A stretch of 64,000 nt of DNA, from NCBI GenBank assembly GCA_018267925.1, contig JAFDXO010000182.1, positions 1-64,000 on the forward strand. The letters run 5' to 3'. The notes beneath the pieces were generated by a model. That model was not told the origin of the DNA. It saw only the letters and a program-made list of their open reading frames with translations, and ran no database searches. Both the position numbers and the translations under genes were made by a program. The stretch comes from Bacteroidota bacterium (lineage in GTDB: Bacteria; Bacteroidota; Bacteroidia; Chitinophagales; Chitinophagaceae). Below are positions 17,101 to 26,576 of the stretch, piece by piece. Positions within the stretch are counted from its first letter, which is position 1, and each line of letters begins with the position of its first letter.

Positions 17101-17720
17101 TCTTTGACATTTTTGTAAGTTCCAGGTTGGTTGAGTTCGTGCGAGCTAAGTCCGGTTCCTGCTGCGGGACTATAGGGCTGTATGGAAACACTTTTGTATA
17201 ACAGGTCTTTGTCATGCAATTGTTTTAAAGCCCACCAAAGTGTTTCTATATATTTATTGTCAAATGTAATATATGGGTCTTTTAAATCAACCCAATAACC
17301 CATTTTTCGAGTTATTTCGTCCCATTTGTCTTTATACCGCATTACGGCTTCACGACATTTTTGGTTGTAGTCTTCTACACTGATTTTTTGGCCAATATCT
17401 TCTTTGGTTATGCCGAGTTCTTTTTCAACGCCCAATTCAACTGGAAGTCCATGTGTATCCCAGCCGGCTTTTCTTTTTACTTGAAAGCCTTGCATGGTTT
17501 TATAGCGACAAACTAAATCTTTTAAGGTACGAGAAATGACATGGTGAATGCCGGGCATACCATTGGCACTGGGTGGTCCTTCATAAAATACAAAGGCCTC
17601 GCTGCCTTCGCGTTTATCTACACTTTGCTTAAACGTTTGCTCTTCCTCCCATTTCTGCAAATATTCCTGCTCGATGAAAGGTAAGCTTAATTGCTTGGTT
17701 TCTTGATACTTAGATGCCAT
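14193..17720 (-). CDS. ileS: Isoleucyl-tRNA synthetase, eukaryote-like type
   Basis: This is a 1175-residue class I synthetase for tRNA-Ile. The HIGH-type signature is PSANGMPGIHHVISR near residue 54, the editing (CP1) domain contains WTTTPWTLPSN, and the KMSKS loop reads NKMSKRLGNVVDP. The anticodon-binding and long C-terminal regions follow, with no zinc finger. This is the longer, eukaryote-like IleRS common in Bacteroidota; in other bacteria that branch (IleS2) is associated with low mupirocin sensitivity. The start at 17720 (MASKYQETKQ) is chosen over a GTG at 17732. A consensus promoter lies at 17827-17855. Confidence 0.95.
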   Translation of the reverse strand: MASKYQETKQLSLPFIEQEYLQKWEEEQTFKQSVDKREGSEAFVFYEGPPSANGMPGIHHVISRTLKDLVCRYKTMQGFQVKRKAGWDTHGLPVELGVEKELGITKEDIGQKISVEDYNQKCREAVMRYKDKWDEITRKMGYWVDLKDPYITFDNKYIETLWWALKQLHDKDLLYKSVSIQPYSPAAGTGLSSHELNQPGTYKNVKDTTVVAMFSAIRNPQSEFLYKSVQNLKEGNLLTQFHEQKGELNLLNDTENIYLLAWTTTPWTLPSNCGLTVGADIDYVLVNTINPYAIEGQHKVINVILAENLLSKYFSIEPDTDLQIGQASFSSTNIKACWKIISRFKGKDLEGVRYKQLLPFEGNSPTHAGGDPFRVILGDFVTTEDGTGIVHTAPAFGADDYKVGKKNNIGILTLVDKEGKFIDTAYNNELKISGRFVKNYKDDSDWKDVDVDIAVYLKQSGQAFKVEKYEHTYPHCWRTDKPIIYYPLDAWFIRTTAVKDRMIALNKTIQWKPRATGEGRFGNWLENMVDWNLSRSRYWGTPLPVWVSKDGKETKCIGSIEELIGEVKKANKNLNINQLIDVIDEWDGNLSHLNKITNITNRIGLTQVDRYKRIEGKLDLHKPLVDQIVLCDSRGIAMYREPDLVDVWFDSGAMPYAQLHYPFDAHPKTQLKHNFPANFIAEGVDQTRGWFYTLHALGVMLFDSVAYKTVVSNGLVLDKNGNKMSKRLGNVVDPFETIEKFGADATRWYLITNASPWDSLKFDIEGIKEVQRKYFGTLFNTYQFFALYANVDSFTFKERYIPVHQRPEIDQWILSSLNSLIKNVTESLDEYEPTQAGRALEYFLDEHLSNWYVRLCRRRFWKGEYEHDKICAYQTLYECLETISRLMAPIAPFFADWLFRNINSVSKRIDTTSVHLADYPVADNSIILPILEERMKLAQDISSLVLSIRKKTNAKVRQPLQKILVPVLNKHMEEQISRVSDLIRNEVNVKEIQFINESEGGIQKKIKANFKLLGARLGGKMKSVAAAIAQWNQAEIAQLERNGTQSLHIDGEEINIDISEVEIIAEDIPGWSVATKDGITVALDLTLTPILEEEGIAREFVNRIQKLRKDSGFELTDKIIVKVEHNDTLASAIKNFNNYISTEILANSIDLLEKLDSETEIDINEAKIKILITKN

Positions 17721-17826
17721 TCTTGTTTTCACTGATGAGATATGAATTTTTTAAATTAAACATCGAATAAAATAAATGTTAAATATTTAAAAAATACACC
17801 TATCCCAAATCTAATTTTTTCGTGGG

Positions 17827-17855
17827 CAAAGGTAGTAAAATATAATGGAAAACAA
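17827..17855 (-). promoter_or_regulatory. Promoter of ileS (TACCTTTG)
   Basis: On the minus strand TACCTTTG (17834 to 17827) matches TAnnTTTG exactly, and a TTG at 17853-17855 is a partial -33 box about 18 nt upstream. The leader to the ATG at 17720 would be about 100 nt. Confidence 0.5.
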
Positions 17856-17922
17856 GGTGACTGTCGTTAGGATGGTATTTTCGTGGATAAGCTGTGAATA
17901 TAATGGGAAGGAATTGCTTGAG

Positions 17923-18375
17923 TTATTGTTTTAGATGACGTTTTATTTCTCTGTCAGCCTCTCTACCTTTGATGGTTTCTCTTTTATCATGTAATTTTTT
18001 GCCTCGCCCAAGTCCAATTTCTACTTTTGCAAACCCATTTTCATTGATAAACATGGCTAAGGGAACAATGGTCAGGCCTTTTTCTTTGATCTTTTGTTGC
18101 CATTTGCGAAGTTCCTTTTTGTTTAGGAGTAATTTTCTTTCTCGAGTTGGCTCATGCCCTGCATAACCTGAATTGACATATTCAGCAATGTGTAGGCTTT
18201 TTAACCATAATTCATCATGCAAAAAAAGGCAATAACTATCGTTAAAGCTTATTTTACCGTTTCGAACAGATTTAATTTCTGATCCGGTAAGTATAATACC
18301 TGCCGTCAATCGGTCTTCAATGGCATATTCAAAAGTAGCCGGACGATTTTTTATATATACTTTATCATTGGACAT
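17923..18375 (-). CDS. smpB: SsrA-binding protein SmpB
   Basis: The 150-residue protein is SmpB, the partner of tmRNA in rescuing stalled ribosomes. Hallmarks are NRPATFEYAIEDRLTAGIIL at the N-terminus, the GSEIKSVR turn, the VPLAMFINENGFAKVEIGLGRGK strand pair and the basic tail KLHDKRETIKGREADREIKRHL, which folds into the mRNA channel. Length and all conserved blocks are normal. The tmRNA gene itself is not in the window. Confidence 0.96.
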   Translation of the reverse strand: MSNDKVYIKNRPATFEYAIEDRLTAGIILTGSEIKSVRNGKISFNDSYCLFLHDELWLKSLHIAEYVNSGYAGHEPTRERKLLLNKKELRKWQQKIKEKGLTIVPLAMFINENGFAKVEIGLGRGKKLHDKRETIKGREADREIKRHLKQ

Positions 18376-18425
18376 GAATTGGGCAGGTATAATATTTAAA
18401 AGCTAAGAATTAGAAATGGGTTTAA

Positions 18426-19307
18426 TTATTCTTTCGTTGGGTTTTCATGTATTGAGTTGGGTTTCATAAACCATTGACAAACTTGTGCTATTTCGGATTT
18501 TAAATTTTTTCGATCTACTACAAAGTCAAGAAAGCCATGTTCGAGTAAAAATTCTGAACGTTGAAATCCTTCAGGTAGATCTTTTTTTATAGTTTCTTTG
18601 ATGACACGTGGCCCGGCAAATCCAATAAGTGCTTTGGGTTCGGCAATGTTTAGATCACCTAACATGGCATAGCTGGCGGTTACACCGCCGGTAGTTGGGT
18701 CGGTCATTAAAGATATATAGGGTAGTCGAGCTTTGGCTAATTGAGTGAGTTTTGCTGCTGTTTTTGCCATTTGCATCAATGAAAAAGCGCTTTCCATCAT
18801 TCTGGCTCCTCCCGATTTTGAAATGATCATAAATGGAAGGTGATGGGAAATACAATAGTCTATGCCTCGACTGATTTTTTCACCAACTACACTGCCCATT
18901 GAGCCGCCAATAAAATTGAAATTCATACAAGCTACTACTAACGGACTACCTGCAACATTTCCAACAGCTACCGTGAGAGCATCTTTCAAGCCTGTACTTT
19001 TTTGTGCACCTTCTAAACGATTGTCGTAGGGTTTTACGTCCACGAATCCGAGTTTATCAATGGGAGCAATGTTTTCAAAAAGCAATTCATACTTAGTATC
19101 GTCAAACAAGATGTTGAAGTATTCTTTGCTGTTGATACGGTTATGATAATTGCACTTTAAACAGACATACATATTGTCGCAAAGCTCCTTGACTGTATAG
19201 GTTGTTTTACATTCAGGGCATTTATGCCATAGCCCGTCAGGTGCTTCTTTTTTTTCGTCAGTGGTGGTTTGAATACCTTTTTTGATGCGTCGAAACCAGG
19301 TGGACAT
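18426..19307 (-). CDS. accD: Acetyl-CoA carboxylase carboxyltransferase subunit beta
   Basis: The 293-residue protein is the beta subunit of the carboxyltransferase that transfers CO2 from biotin to acetyl-CoA, the first committed step of fatty acid synthesis. The N-terminal four-Cys zinc ribbon is complete (Cys30, Cys33, Cys49, Cys52). The crotonase-like core has GGSMGSVVGEKISRG, KSGGARMMES and a GGVTASYAMLGD block. The ATG at 19307 (MSTWFRRIKKG) gives the normal N-terminus; an upstream in-frame start would add 19 atypical residues. The alpha subunit gene accA is not nearby, as is common in this phylum. Confidence 0.95.
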   Translation of the reverse strand: MSTWFRRIKKGIQTTTDEKKEAPDGLWHKCPECKTTYTVKELCDNMYVCLKCNYHNRINSKEYFNILFDDTKYELLFENIAPIDKLGFVDVKPYDNRLEGAQKSTGLKDALTVAVGNVAGSPLVVACMNFNFIGGSMGSVVGEKISRGIDYCISHHLPFMIISKSGGARMMESAFSLMQMAKTAAKLTQLAKARLPYISLMTDPTTGGVTASYAMLGDLNIAEPKALIGFAGPRVIKETIKKDLPEGFQRSEFLLEHGFLDFVVDRKNLKSEIAQVCQWFMKPNSIHENPTKE

Positions 19308-19491
19308 AATCAGTACGATTGGTGAACGATAACTGTTTTGAAAAACAGGGCGATAAAGATACAACTTGCGTGCAAAGTTGAAGCACGAATCAAAAAATCG
19401 TTTAGTAACTTCGTAAAATGCACCTTGGATTTACCTAATTATGTTCGTTTTTTCTATCGTTATTTTTATTATTGTTTTCTACTGCTGTTGA

Positions 19492-20562
19492 ATGAAACAA
19501 CTTACAACGATTACTGATCCTACTTATGTTCGCCCAGAACGATTTTCGTCGCTTGATCGTTTCTTTTTACGGTATATACGTGATGAACGCGATTTACCCT
19601 TTGTTTATCTGACGGTAAAAATTTCTTTGACATTAATTCCGTTAGGTGTGTTGCTTTATATGCCCTTTGTTCAAGGTTGGGTTTGGTGGATGATAGCGTT
19701 GGCGTATGCTTACTTTAACAATTTTATGTTTAAAGGTCCATTCGGATTAATGTTGCATTGTACCAGTCATCGAGTGTTGTTTAAAAAAGAATATAGTATT
19801 CTCAATCAGTATTTACCTTGGGTGATTGCGCCGTTTTTTGGTCATTCTCCCGAAACCTATTACACCCACCATGTTGGTATGCACCATGCAGAAAACAATT
19901 TGAAAGATGATGAAAGCAGTACGATGCCTTTTCAGCGTGATTCTTTACGGGATTTTGGTGTTTATTTTGGAACTTTTTTATTTACCGGTATTTATCATTT
20001 AGCAGCTTATTTTTTCAGAAAAAAAAGAAAACGATTATTATATAGGTCAGTTCGGGGCGAAATGTTGTTTATTTTTTTCTGTATAGGTATGAGCTTTTTG
20101 AATTTTCCTGCAACACTATGGGTGTTTATCATTCCCTTCTTTTTATATCGCCTTATCGCCATGATGGGAAATTGGGCTCAACATTCTTTTATAGATCCTT
20201 TAGATCCGGGTAATGATTATAAAAACAGCATTACCTGTATAAATACGAAATACAACCTGAAATGTTGGAATGATGGGTATCATATTAGTCATCATGAACG
20301 CCAAACCATGCACTGGACAGAACATCCAGCCTATTTTGTTCAAACTCGTGAAAAGTATGTATTAAACGAGGCTATTGTTTTTGAAGGCATACACTTTTTG
20401 CATGTTTTCTTTTGGTTGATGCGCCGGCGATATGATTTGTTGGCAAAGCATTTTGTAGATATAGGGGGGAAATTTATCAATGACGAAAGTGTGATAGAAT
20501 TTTTGAAGAGCAGAACAAAGAAAATACCCTTTCAATCAGAAATAAGTATGGACTTTGCTTAA
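19492..20562 (+). CDS. Membrane fatty acid desaturase/hydroxylase-type protein
   Basis: The 356-residue integral membrane protein has the three His clusters of the membrane di-iron family: HCTSH (His89, His93), HHVGMHH (126-132, with His118 before it) and YHISHHERQTMHW near 260-275. Hydrophobic segments lie around 38-75, 105-118, 155-175 and 195-225. Members introduce double bonds or hydroxyl groups into acyl chains using O2; the exact substrate is not readable from the sequence. It is divergent from accD, which fits a lipid role but does not prove it. Confidence 0.85.
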   Translation: MKQLTTITDPTYVRPERFSSLDRFFLRYIRDERDLPFVYLTVKISLTLIPLGVLLYMPFVQGWVWWMIALAYAYFNNFMFKGPFGLMLHCTSHRVLFKKEYSILNQYLPWVIAPFFGHSPETYYTHHVGMHHAENNLKDDESSTMPFQRDSLRDFGVYFGTFLFTGIYHLAAYFFRKKRKRLLYRSVRGEMLFIFFCIGMSFLNFPATLWVFIIPFFLYRLIAMMGNWAQHSFIDPLDPGNDYKNSITCINTKYNLKCWNDGYHISHHERQTMHWTEHPAYFVQTREKYVLNEAIVFEGIHFLHVFFWLMRRRYDLLAKHFVDIGGKFINDESVIEFLKSRTKKIPFQSEISMDFA

Positions 20563-20665
20563 GAGAGGATAAGCGATTGTGAAAAGTCAAATTTAAGGAA
20601 CTGAGAAAATCTCTTAGTTAATCGTTTTTTTCTCACTTTTTTATATTTTTGAGAGATACCCAAGA

Positions 20666-23600
20666 ATGCCTAAAATAGGCAACCATGCAATATTTTTTTC
20701 AATTTTCAGTTTTATAGAAGTGCAAATACCAACAGGAATTTGGGGCTGGAAACCCCTGATAATTCTTATCACCATATTGTTTTCAATTTCGGCATCTGTT
20801 CAAGCTCAAAAAAAGGTGAACTTAGACAGTGTGCGGTTAGCGAGACAACAAGCAATTGAAGCTAATCAAAGACAGCAACAATTGAAGCTTGATAGTGCCA
20901 GAAATATACGCAAACATCAAGCCGACAGCGTCAGTAGTATCAGAAAGCATATAGCAGACAGCCTTTCCCGAATTAGAAAGTATAGAGAAAGTAAACGATT
21001 TCAAGACAGTGTTTCACGTATCCGACAACATAGGATTGACAGTGTAAAAAAAGAAAGAAATCAGGTTTTCAATGCTCAACGAGCCATTCGTCAGAATACG
21101 ATGGATAGCCTTGCAGCCATTCGTAAACACAATGCAGACAGTATTCACTCCATTCAATTAGCAAGAAGCAAAGCTTTAGAGCGGACACGAAAATATAGAT
21201 CCAGCAAGCGTTTTGCAGATAGTGTAGCAGTGGTAAGGCGTATCCACTTAGATAGTGTCAAGCAAGTTAGAAAAGCAGCTAATGAAAAGGTTATGGCTGA
21301 ACGAAAACGATCTTTGGATAGTGCAATGAATATCAGAAAGCACACAACTGATAGTTTATCGGCTATCCGCAAACACTTTTCTGATAGCATTAAGATAGTT
21401 CGCAAACAACGAGCTGATAGTTTGGCCAAAATAAAGGATAGCAAGGAGCGCTTGAAGAAATCGAATGAAAAGAAGCAAGAAGACAAGATGAAATTGGCAC
21501 TGGAGTTGAAGATCAAACAAAAGCGACAAGCATGGAGTAATGAAAAGATGCTCAAAAAGAAATGGTCGTTACCAAGGCGTGTCATTCAAAATACCTATAC
21601 TCATTACAACTACTACTTTAACGCAGATAAAAAAATGGATGAAGCTCTGCTCAATATGCAGCGCGGCAAACATGAAGATTATGATTCGCTATTGGCATTA
21701 TTTCCCTTTGATCCGAATAAAGATTCTACCAAATTGGCTCCGGACATGGATAGCATTATTCGAAAAGCATCTGTGGGCATTCAAATTCATGATCCCAGAA
21801 CTAAATGGGCAGATGATTTGTATCTTTTATTAGGGCAAGCCTATTATTACAAAGGAAACTATCCCGAAGCTATTACAGCCTTTCGGTACATCATAGCCAT
21901 CAACCAAAAACGAAAAGCCGAAGAACAAAAAAAATTAGCTGCTAAGAAAAAGCCGATAGACAAGGATATTTCTGTTTTAGAAGATGAAAAAAAATCTTCC
22001 TTAGACTTCTTGAAACATAAGCCGGTCAATAATGAAGCTATTTTATGGATGGCACGAACTTATACACAATCGGGACAAGAAAATGATGCAGAATCTATCC
22101 TTGAATTAATAGAAACAGATAAAAACGTTACGGAAGATTTAAAAGGAAGAATTGCTTTGGAAAAGGCTTATCTAAACCTTTCCAGAAAGGACTTTAACAG
22201 TGCTTCTGAAAACTTAACCATAGTTGCAGATGATGCCGAAATGCCTCATTGGCTTCAAACCAGAGCCGCTTATCTAAACGGTCAACTCTTGTATAAGCAA
22301 GGGAAATTTGAAGATGCAGCCAAACATTTTCAGATGGTAGTTGACCTAAAGCCGAAAATTGATTTAGATTTTTATGCTCGAAAAAATCTGGCTTACAGCT
22401 TGTTGAAAGGTGGCGGAAGCCAAGAAGAAGCTACGGTATCTCTTCGAAAGATGCTAAAGGATGGCAAATATATTCCCTATTACGAACAGATTTATTATGT
22501 AATGGGAATGCTTTCTGCCAATGTAGGAAACACATCAGATGCAATTTCTTATTTTCAAAAGGGAATCAGTACACCTAAGGCTACCAGAAAGCAAAAAGCA
22601 CTTTCATTTGCCGCCTTAGGTGATGTTTATTACAAGCAGACCGCTTATGCTGAAGCCCGAAACTCCTATGATAGTGCCATGTCTTATGGAAAGCAAATTG
22701 CTTCAGACCCTGAAATGATTACTGCTGCAAAACGTGCAAGAGCCTTAGACAAAGCCGTAATTCCCTTACAATTGATAGCTGATCAAGATAGTTTACTTCG
22801 CTTGTCCGAAATGTCTGAAAAAGATCAATTAGCCACCATTAGACACTATATAAAACTCTTAGAAAAGCATCGAGCAGATAGTATTTTGCAAGCAGCCAAT
22901 GCAGAAAATAATCCTAAAAGCATTGATGAAGACGGGCAGGGTAGCAATTCCAACTGGTATTTTTCCAGCACGGTAATGATGCAACAAGGGTTGAATGATT
23001 TCAAGCGAAAGTGGGGCAACAGACCGAATGTAGATGACTGGAGGAGGATAGCAGCTACTAATCTTGCAGCCAACAATAAAAACATCCAATCGGGCGATAA
23101 TACCTCCGTATCATCCGAAGCGAATGATGACCAAGGATTACCAACAGAAGCATCTTTAATGGTCTATATTCCCATTAAAGAATCAGCCAAAAATAAAGCA
23201 CATACCCAACAAATGGAAGCATATATAGCCCTTGCAGATGCTTACGTAAATGACTTGGAAGATATGCCTCGTGGAAGCCAAACTTTGGACACTTTAGACA
23301 AACGTTTTCCCAATCATCCTCATCAAGCAGAAGAGTTGCACCTTCGATATTTAATTGCCTTGAAACAAAATCATTTAGACGATGCTCAAAAATATAGTGC
23401 TCGATTAAGATCGGAATATCCAGAAACCAAATGGGCAAAAGATGTGGCACCTACCCGTGATCCAAAACTGACTGCAGAAGAAAATGCAGGTGTTGCTAAT
23501 TTTTATGATGAAACTTATGGGCTAATGATGCAACGACAATATGAAGTTGTCCTGCAAAGAGCTAAAGAAGGACAAGCTAAATATTCTGATCCTATTTATG

Positions 23601-24247
23601 AAAAACGTTTTAGAATCATGGAAGCTATTGCATTAACAGGACTGGGCAATTTTGAGAAAGCAGACACACTATTAACCAATTTTATCAGTGCTTCTCCTTC
23701 GGACTCTTTAAAAAATTGGGCTGATGTCATACTCCAATTTGTAAAAACCAATAAGCCCGTTGCGCATCCTATATTAGATACGACTATCAATAAGCAAATT
23801 GTGCCCAATACCACAACAGTTACAGCTTCTAAGCCGACACAGCCAACCCTTCAACCTACAACTAACACAATAGCCCCTCCTACGAATTATGTATATAAGC
23901 CTGCTTCTGAACACTATTTTATCTTTTATTTTTCCAAAATGGAATCTCGCGTCATGGGTTTAAAAGCTGGACTCAATGACTTCAATACATTTAATTTTAG
24001 CGGACAAAAATTAGCCGTATCACTCGATGTGCTAAAACCGGATCAAGGTGTGATTTTGGTAAAATCTTTTGCCAATTCGACTCAAGCAAGAATCTATCTG
24101 AATGCAGTAAGGGCAAATAATGTATTGTTGAAACAATTCAAACCCGAAGACTACACCTTGATGATCATTTCAGCAGAAAATTTTGAAAAGTTGAATACTG
24201 AAAAAGATATGATGCCCTACGTGAAGTTCTATAAATCACATTATTAA
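20666..24247 (+). CDS. SprE/PorW-like TPR protein of the gliding/type IX secretion type
   Basis: The 1193-residue exported protein has a hydrophobic N-terminal segment (residues 30-48, ending SASVQAQ). It then has a long basic coiled-coil-like stretch (about 50-290) made of irregular repeats around a D-S-x-x-x-I-R-K-H core, followed by TPR-like helices from about 340 to 960 (e.g. DDLYLLLGQAYYYKGNYPEAITAFRY). The C-terminal domain (about 1080-1193) contains FIFYFSKMESRVMGLK, FNTFNFS, SFANSTQARIYLNAV and a final YVKFYKSHY, as seen in SprE/PorW. SprE (PorW) is needed for type IX secretion and gliding in Flavobacterium and Porphyromonas. Unlike those lipoproteins it shows no lipobox here. The start is uncertain within about 30 codons. 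Confidence 0.75.
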   Translation: MPKIGNHAIFFSIFSFIEVQIPTGIWGWKPLIILITILFSISASVQAQKKVNLDSVRLARQQAIEANQRQQQLKLDSARNIRKHQADSVSSIRKHIADSLSRIRKYRESKRFQDSVSRIRQHRIDSVKKERNQVFNAQRAIRQNTMDSLAAIRKHNADSIHSIQLARSKALERTRKYRSSKRFADSVAVVRRIHLDSVKQVRKAANEKVMAERKRSLDSAMNIRKHTTDSLSAIRKHFSDSIKIVRKQRADSLAKIKDSKERLKKSNEKKQEDKMKLALELKIKQKRQAWSNEKMLKKKWSLPRRVIQNTYTHYNYYFNADKKMDEALLNMQRGKHEDYDSLLALFPFDPNKDSTKLAPDMDSIIRKASVGIQIHDPRTKWADDLYLLLGQAYYYKGNYPEAITAFRYIIAINQKRKAEEQKKLAAKKKPIDKDISVLEDEKKSSLDFLKHKPVNNEAILWMARTYTQSGQENDAESILELIETDKNVTEDLKGRIALEKAYLNLSRKDFNSASENLTIVADDAEMPHWLQTRAAYLNGQLLYKQGKFEDAAKHFQMVVDLKPKIDLDFYARKNLAYSLLKGGGSQEEATVSLRKMLKDGKYIPYYEQIYYVMGMLSANVGNTSDAISYFQKGISTPKATRKQKALSFAALGDVYYKQTAYAEARNSYDSAMSYGKQIASDPEMITAAKRARALDKAVIPLQLIADQDSLLRLSEMSEKDQLATIRHYIKLLEKHRADSILQAANAENNPKSIDEDGQGSNSNWYFSSTVMMQQGLNDFKRKWGNRPNVDDWRRIAATNLAANNKNIQSGDNTSVSSEANDDQGLPTEASLMVYIPIKESAKNKAHTQQMEAYIALADAYVNDLEDMPRGSQTLDTLDKRFPNHPHQAEELHLRYLIALKQNHLDDAQKYSARLRSEYPETKWAKDVAPTRDPKLTAEENAGVANFYDETYGLMMQRQYEVVLQRAKEGQAKYSDPIYEKRFRIMEAIALTGLGNFEKADTLLTNFISASPSDSLKNWADVILQFVKTNKPVAHPILDTTINKQIVPNTTTVTASKPTQPTLQPTTNTIAPPTNYVYKPASEHYFIFYFSKMESRVMGLKAGLNDFNTFNFSGQKLAVSLDVLKPDQGVILVKSFANSTQARIYLNAVRANNVLLKQFKPEDYTLMIISAENFEKLNTEKDMMPYVKFYKSHY
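20900..21440 (+). repeat. Irregular coding repeats (DSxxxIRKH units) in the SprE-like gene
   Basis: The N-terminal coding region repeats a 10-14 codon unit centred on D-S-[VLI]-x-x-I-R-K-H/Y roughly fifteen times. Two longer sub-blocks (RKYRESKRFQDSVSRIRQHR and RKYRSSKRFADSVAVVRRIH) are near-copies of each other, which points to internal duplication. Confidence 0.75.
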
Positions 24248-24326
24248 AGACTATTGTGGCATGGTTTCTATTGATTTCTTTTGTGTATTTGCTTGATTTT
24301 TGGTAAATTGGGGTGAATATCCGCTT

Positions 24327-26576
24327 ATGCAATCATCCCTTACTCAAATTAATCCTCGCAATGAAGAAGAGGAGAAAAAAATAATTCTTCGTGAATATCG
24401 GGCACTACTTCGGGCACTCAAGCTGAGTTTGAAAAAAGGTGATAAACGTCTATTGCGTCGTGCTTTTGAAATTTCTGTAGATGCGCATAAAGACATGCGT
24501 AGAAAATCGGGAGAGCCTTATATCCTGCATCCTTTAGCCGTAGCTCGAATTGTAGTCGAAGAAATTGGCTTGGGTGTTACATCCGCAATTTGCGCTTTAC
24601 TGCACGACACTGTTGAAGATACCGAAATTACATTAGAAGATATAGAGCAGGAATTTGGTGTTGCCTACATGAAAATCATTGATGGGCTTACTAAGATTTC
24701 AAATGTTGTGGACTTAAAAGCAGATACAACCGTCCAAGCCGAAAACTTCAGAAAAATCTTACTTACACTGGCAGATGATCCTCGAGTCATTTTGATAAAG
24801 TTAGCAGATCGCTTGCATAACATGCGAACACTTGACAGCATGAGTAGAGAAAAACAATTGAAAATATCTTCTGAAACAACCTATATCTATTCGCCATTAG
24901 CCCATCGTTTAGGTTTATACGAAATCAAATCAGAATTAGAAGATTTAGCATTGAAGTTCACTCAGCCGGAAGTCTATACAGAAATAGCTAAAGGATTAAA
25001 GGAAACTAAACGTGATCGTACTCGTTATATCAATGAGTTTATCAAACCAATAAAAGAAGAACTGACTGCCGGTGGTTTTGATTTTGAATTATATGGACGA
25101 CCTAAAGCTATCCATAGTATTTGGAATAAAATGCGTACCAAGCATGTTTCATTTGAAGAAGTGTTTGACCTTTTTGCCATTCGGGTAATTCTTCATTCAA
25201 AACCTGAAAAAGAAAAAGAAGATTGTTGGAAAGTCTATTCAATTGTTACCAATTTTTATCGTCCCAGCCCAGATCGTTTACGCGATTGGATTAGCGTTCC
25301 TAAAAGCAATGGGTATGAGGCATTACACACCACCGTTATGGGGCCAGGCGGTCGTTGGGTAGAAGTGCAAATACGAACTTCCAGAATGAATGAAATTGCA
25401 GAAAAGGGATTGGCAGCACATTGGAAATATAAAGAAGGTGGAACTTCTCAACAAGAAAGCAAATTAGATGCATGGCTTCACCACCTGCGCGATATGCTTT
25501 CCAACCCGGATACGGATACACTCGATTTTTTGCAAGATTTCAAGTTGGATCTTTTTACAGAAGAAATATACATTTATACGCCAAAAGGTGATATGCGTGT
25601 ATTGCCCAAATCTGCTACTGCTTTGGATTTTGCTTTTGATATTCACTCTGAGCTGGGTGCTCGATGTATTGGTGCCAAAGTGAATTACCGCTTGGTACCT
25701 ATCAGTCATCAATTGGCAAGTGGCGATCAAGTAGAAATTATTACTTCCTCAAAACAAAAACCATCAGAAGATTGGTTGAGCTTTGTTACTACTGCTAAAG
25801 CGAAATCGAGAATAAAATATTATCTTAAAGAAGAAAAGCGAAAAATAGGCGATGATGGAAAGGCGATACTCCAACGAAAAATGGAACACCTCGGATTGAC
25901 GATCTCACCTTACAATCTGAATGAATTATGTGTATTCTATAAAAAACCTTCATTGTTAGATCTCTATTATGCCGTTGCCGTAGATAGTGTTGATTTAAGA
26001 GAATTAAAACAACTGACAATAATTGGAGACAAGCTCATTCAGCCTATAAAAGAAAGTAAACCAGAATTAAAAAATACGCCTGATGAAATAAAACCTGTGA
26101 AACCTGCTAAAGGCGCAGAATTAATTATTTTTGGTGAAAGCTCTGATAAGATAAAATATAAACTGGCTCAATGTTGCCAACCTATTCCCGGAGATGATGT
26201 TTTTGGCTTTGTAACCACTGGAGAAGGCTTGAAAATCCATCGTACTGATTGCCCAAATGCAGCACAATTATTGGCTAATTACGGACATAGGGTAGTAAAA
26301 ACTAAATGGGCTAAGAATAAAGAAATTTCTTTCCTTAGTGGTGTGCGCATTACCGGCTTGGATGATGTAGGAGTGATTCAAAAAATTACACACATCATTT
26401 CAGGAGAACTGAAAATGAATATGCGCTCTTTAAGCATTGATTCAAAGGACGGAATATTTGAAGGGACAATAATGGTTTATGTTCATGATCGAGAAGAATT
26501 GGATGGGCTTTGCCAAGAATTAGGATCATTAAAAGGTATCACTAAAGTAGAAAGATTAGAAGCACATGAAGAGTAA
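24327..26576 (+). CDS. Bifunctional (p)ppGpp synthetase/hydrolase
   Basis: The 749-residue Rel/SpoT protein makes and degrades the alarmone (p)ppGpp. In order: the HD hydrolase domain (GEPYILHPLAVARI, then LLHDTVEDTE with the metal-binding HD pair, and LADRLHNMRTL), the synthetase domain (YGRPKAIHSIWNKM, FDLFAIRVI, PKSNGYEALHTTV), a TGS domain (IYIYTPKGDMRVLPKSATALDFAF), a helical/zinc-finger-like CCQPIPGDD segment and a C-terminal ACT domain. Both catalytic halves look intact, as expected for a Rel enzyme. The ATG at 24327 (MQSSLTQINP) is preferred to a TTG at 24300. Its last 11 bp overlap the M32 peptidase gene, so the two are co-transcribed. Confidence 0.94.
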   Translation: MQSSLTQINPRNEEEEKKIILREYRALLRALKLSLKKGDKRLLRRAFEISVDAHKDMRRKSGEPYILHPLAVARIVVEEIGLGVTSAICALLHDTVEDTEITLEDIEQEFGVAYMKIIDGLTKISNVVDLKADTTVQAENFRKILLTLADDPRVILIKLADRLHNMRTLDSMSREKQLKISSETTYIYSPLAHRLGLYEIKSELEDLALKFTQPEVYTEIAKGLKETKRDRTRYINEFIKPIKEELTAGGFDFELYGRPKAIHSIWNKMRTKHVSFEEVFDLFAIRVILHSKPEKEKEDCWKVYSIVTNFYRPSPDRLRDWISVPKSNGYEALHTTVMGPGGRWVEVQIRTSRMNEIAEKGLAAHWKYKEGGTSQQESKLDAWLHHLRDMLSNPDTDTLDFLQDFKLDLFTEEIYIYTPKGDMRVLPKSATALDFAFDIHSELGARCIGAKVNYRLVPISHQLASGDQVEIITSSKQKPSEDWLSFVTTAKAKSRIKYYLKEEKRKIGDDGKAILQRKMEHLGLTISPYNLNELCVFYKKPSLLDLYYAVAVDSVDLRELKQLTIIGDKLIQPIKESKPELKNTPDEIKPVKPAKGAELIIFGESSDKIKYKLAQCCQPIPGDDVFGFVTTGEGLKIHRTDCPNAAQLLANYGHRVVKTKWAKNKEISFLSGVRITGLDDVGVIQKITHIISGELKMNMRSLSIDSKDGIFEGTIMVYVHDREELDGLCQELGSLKGITKVERLEAHEE

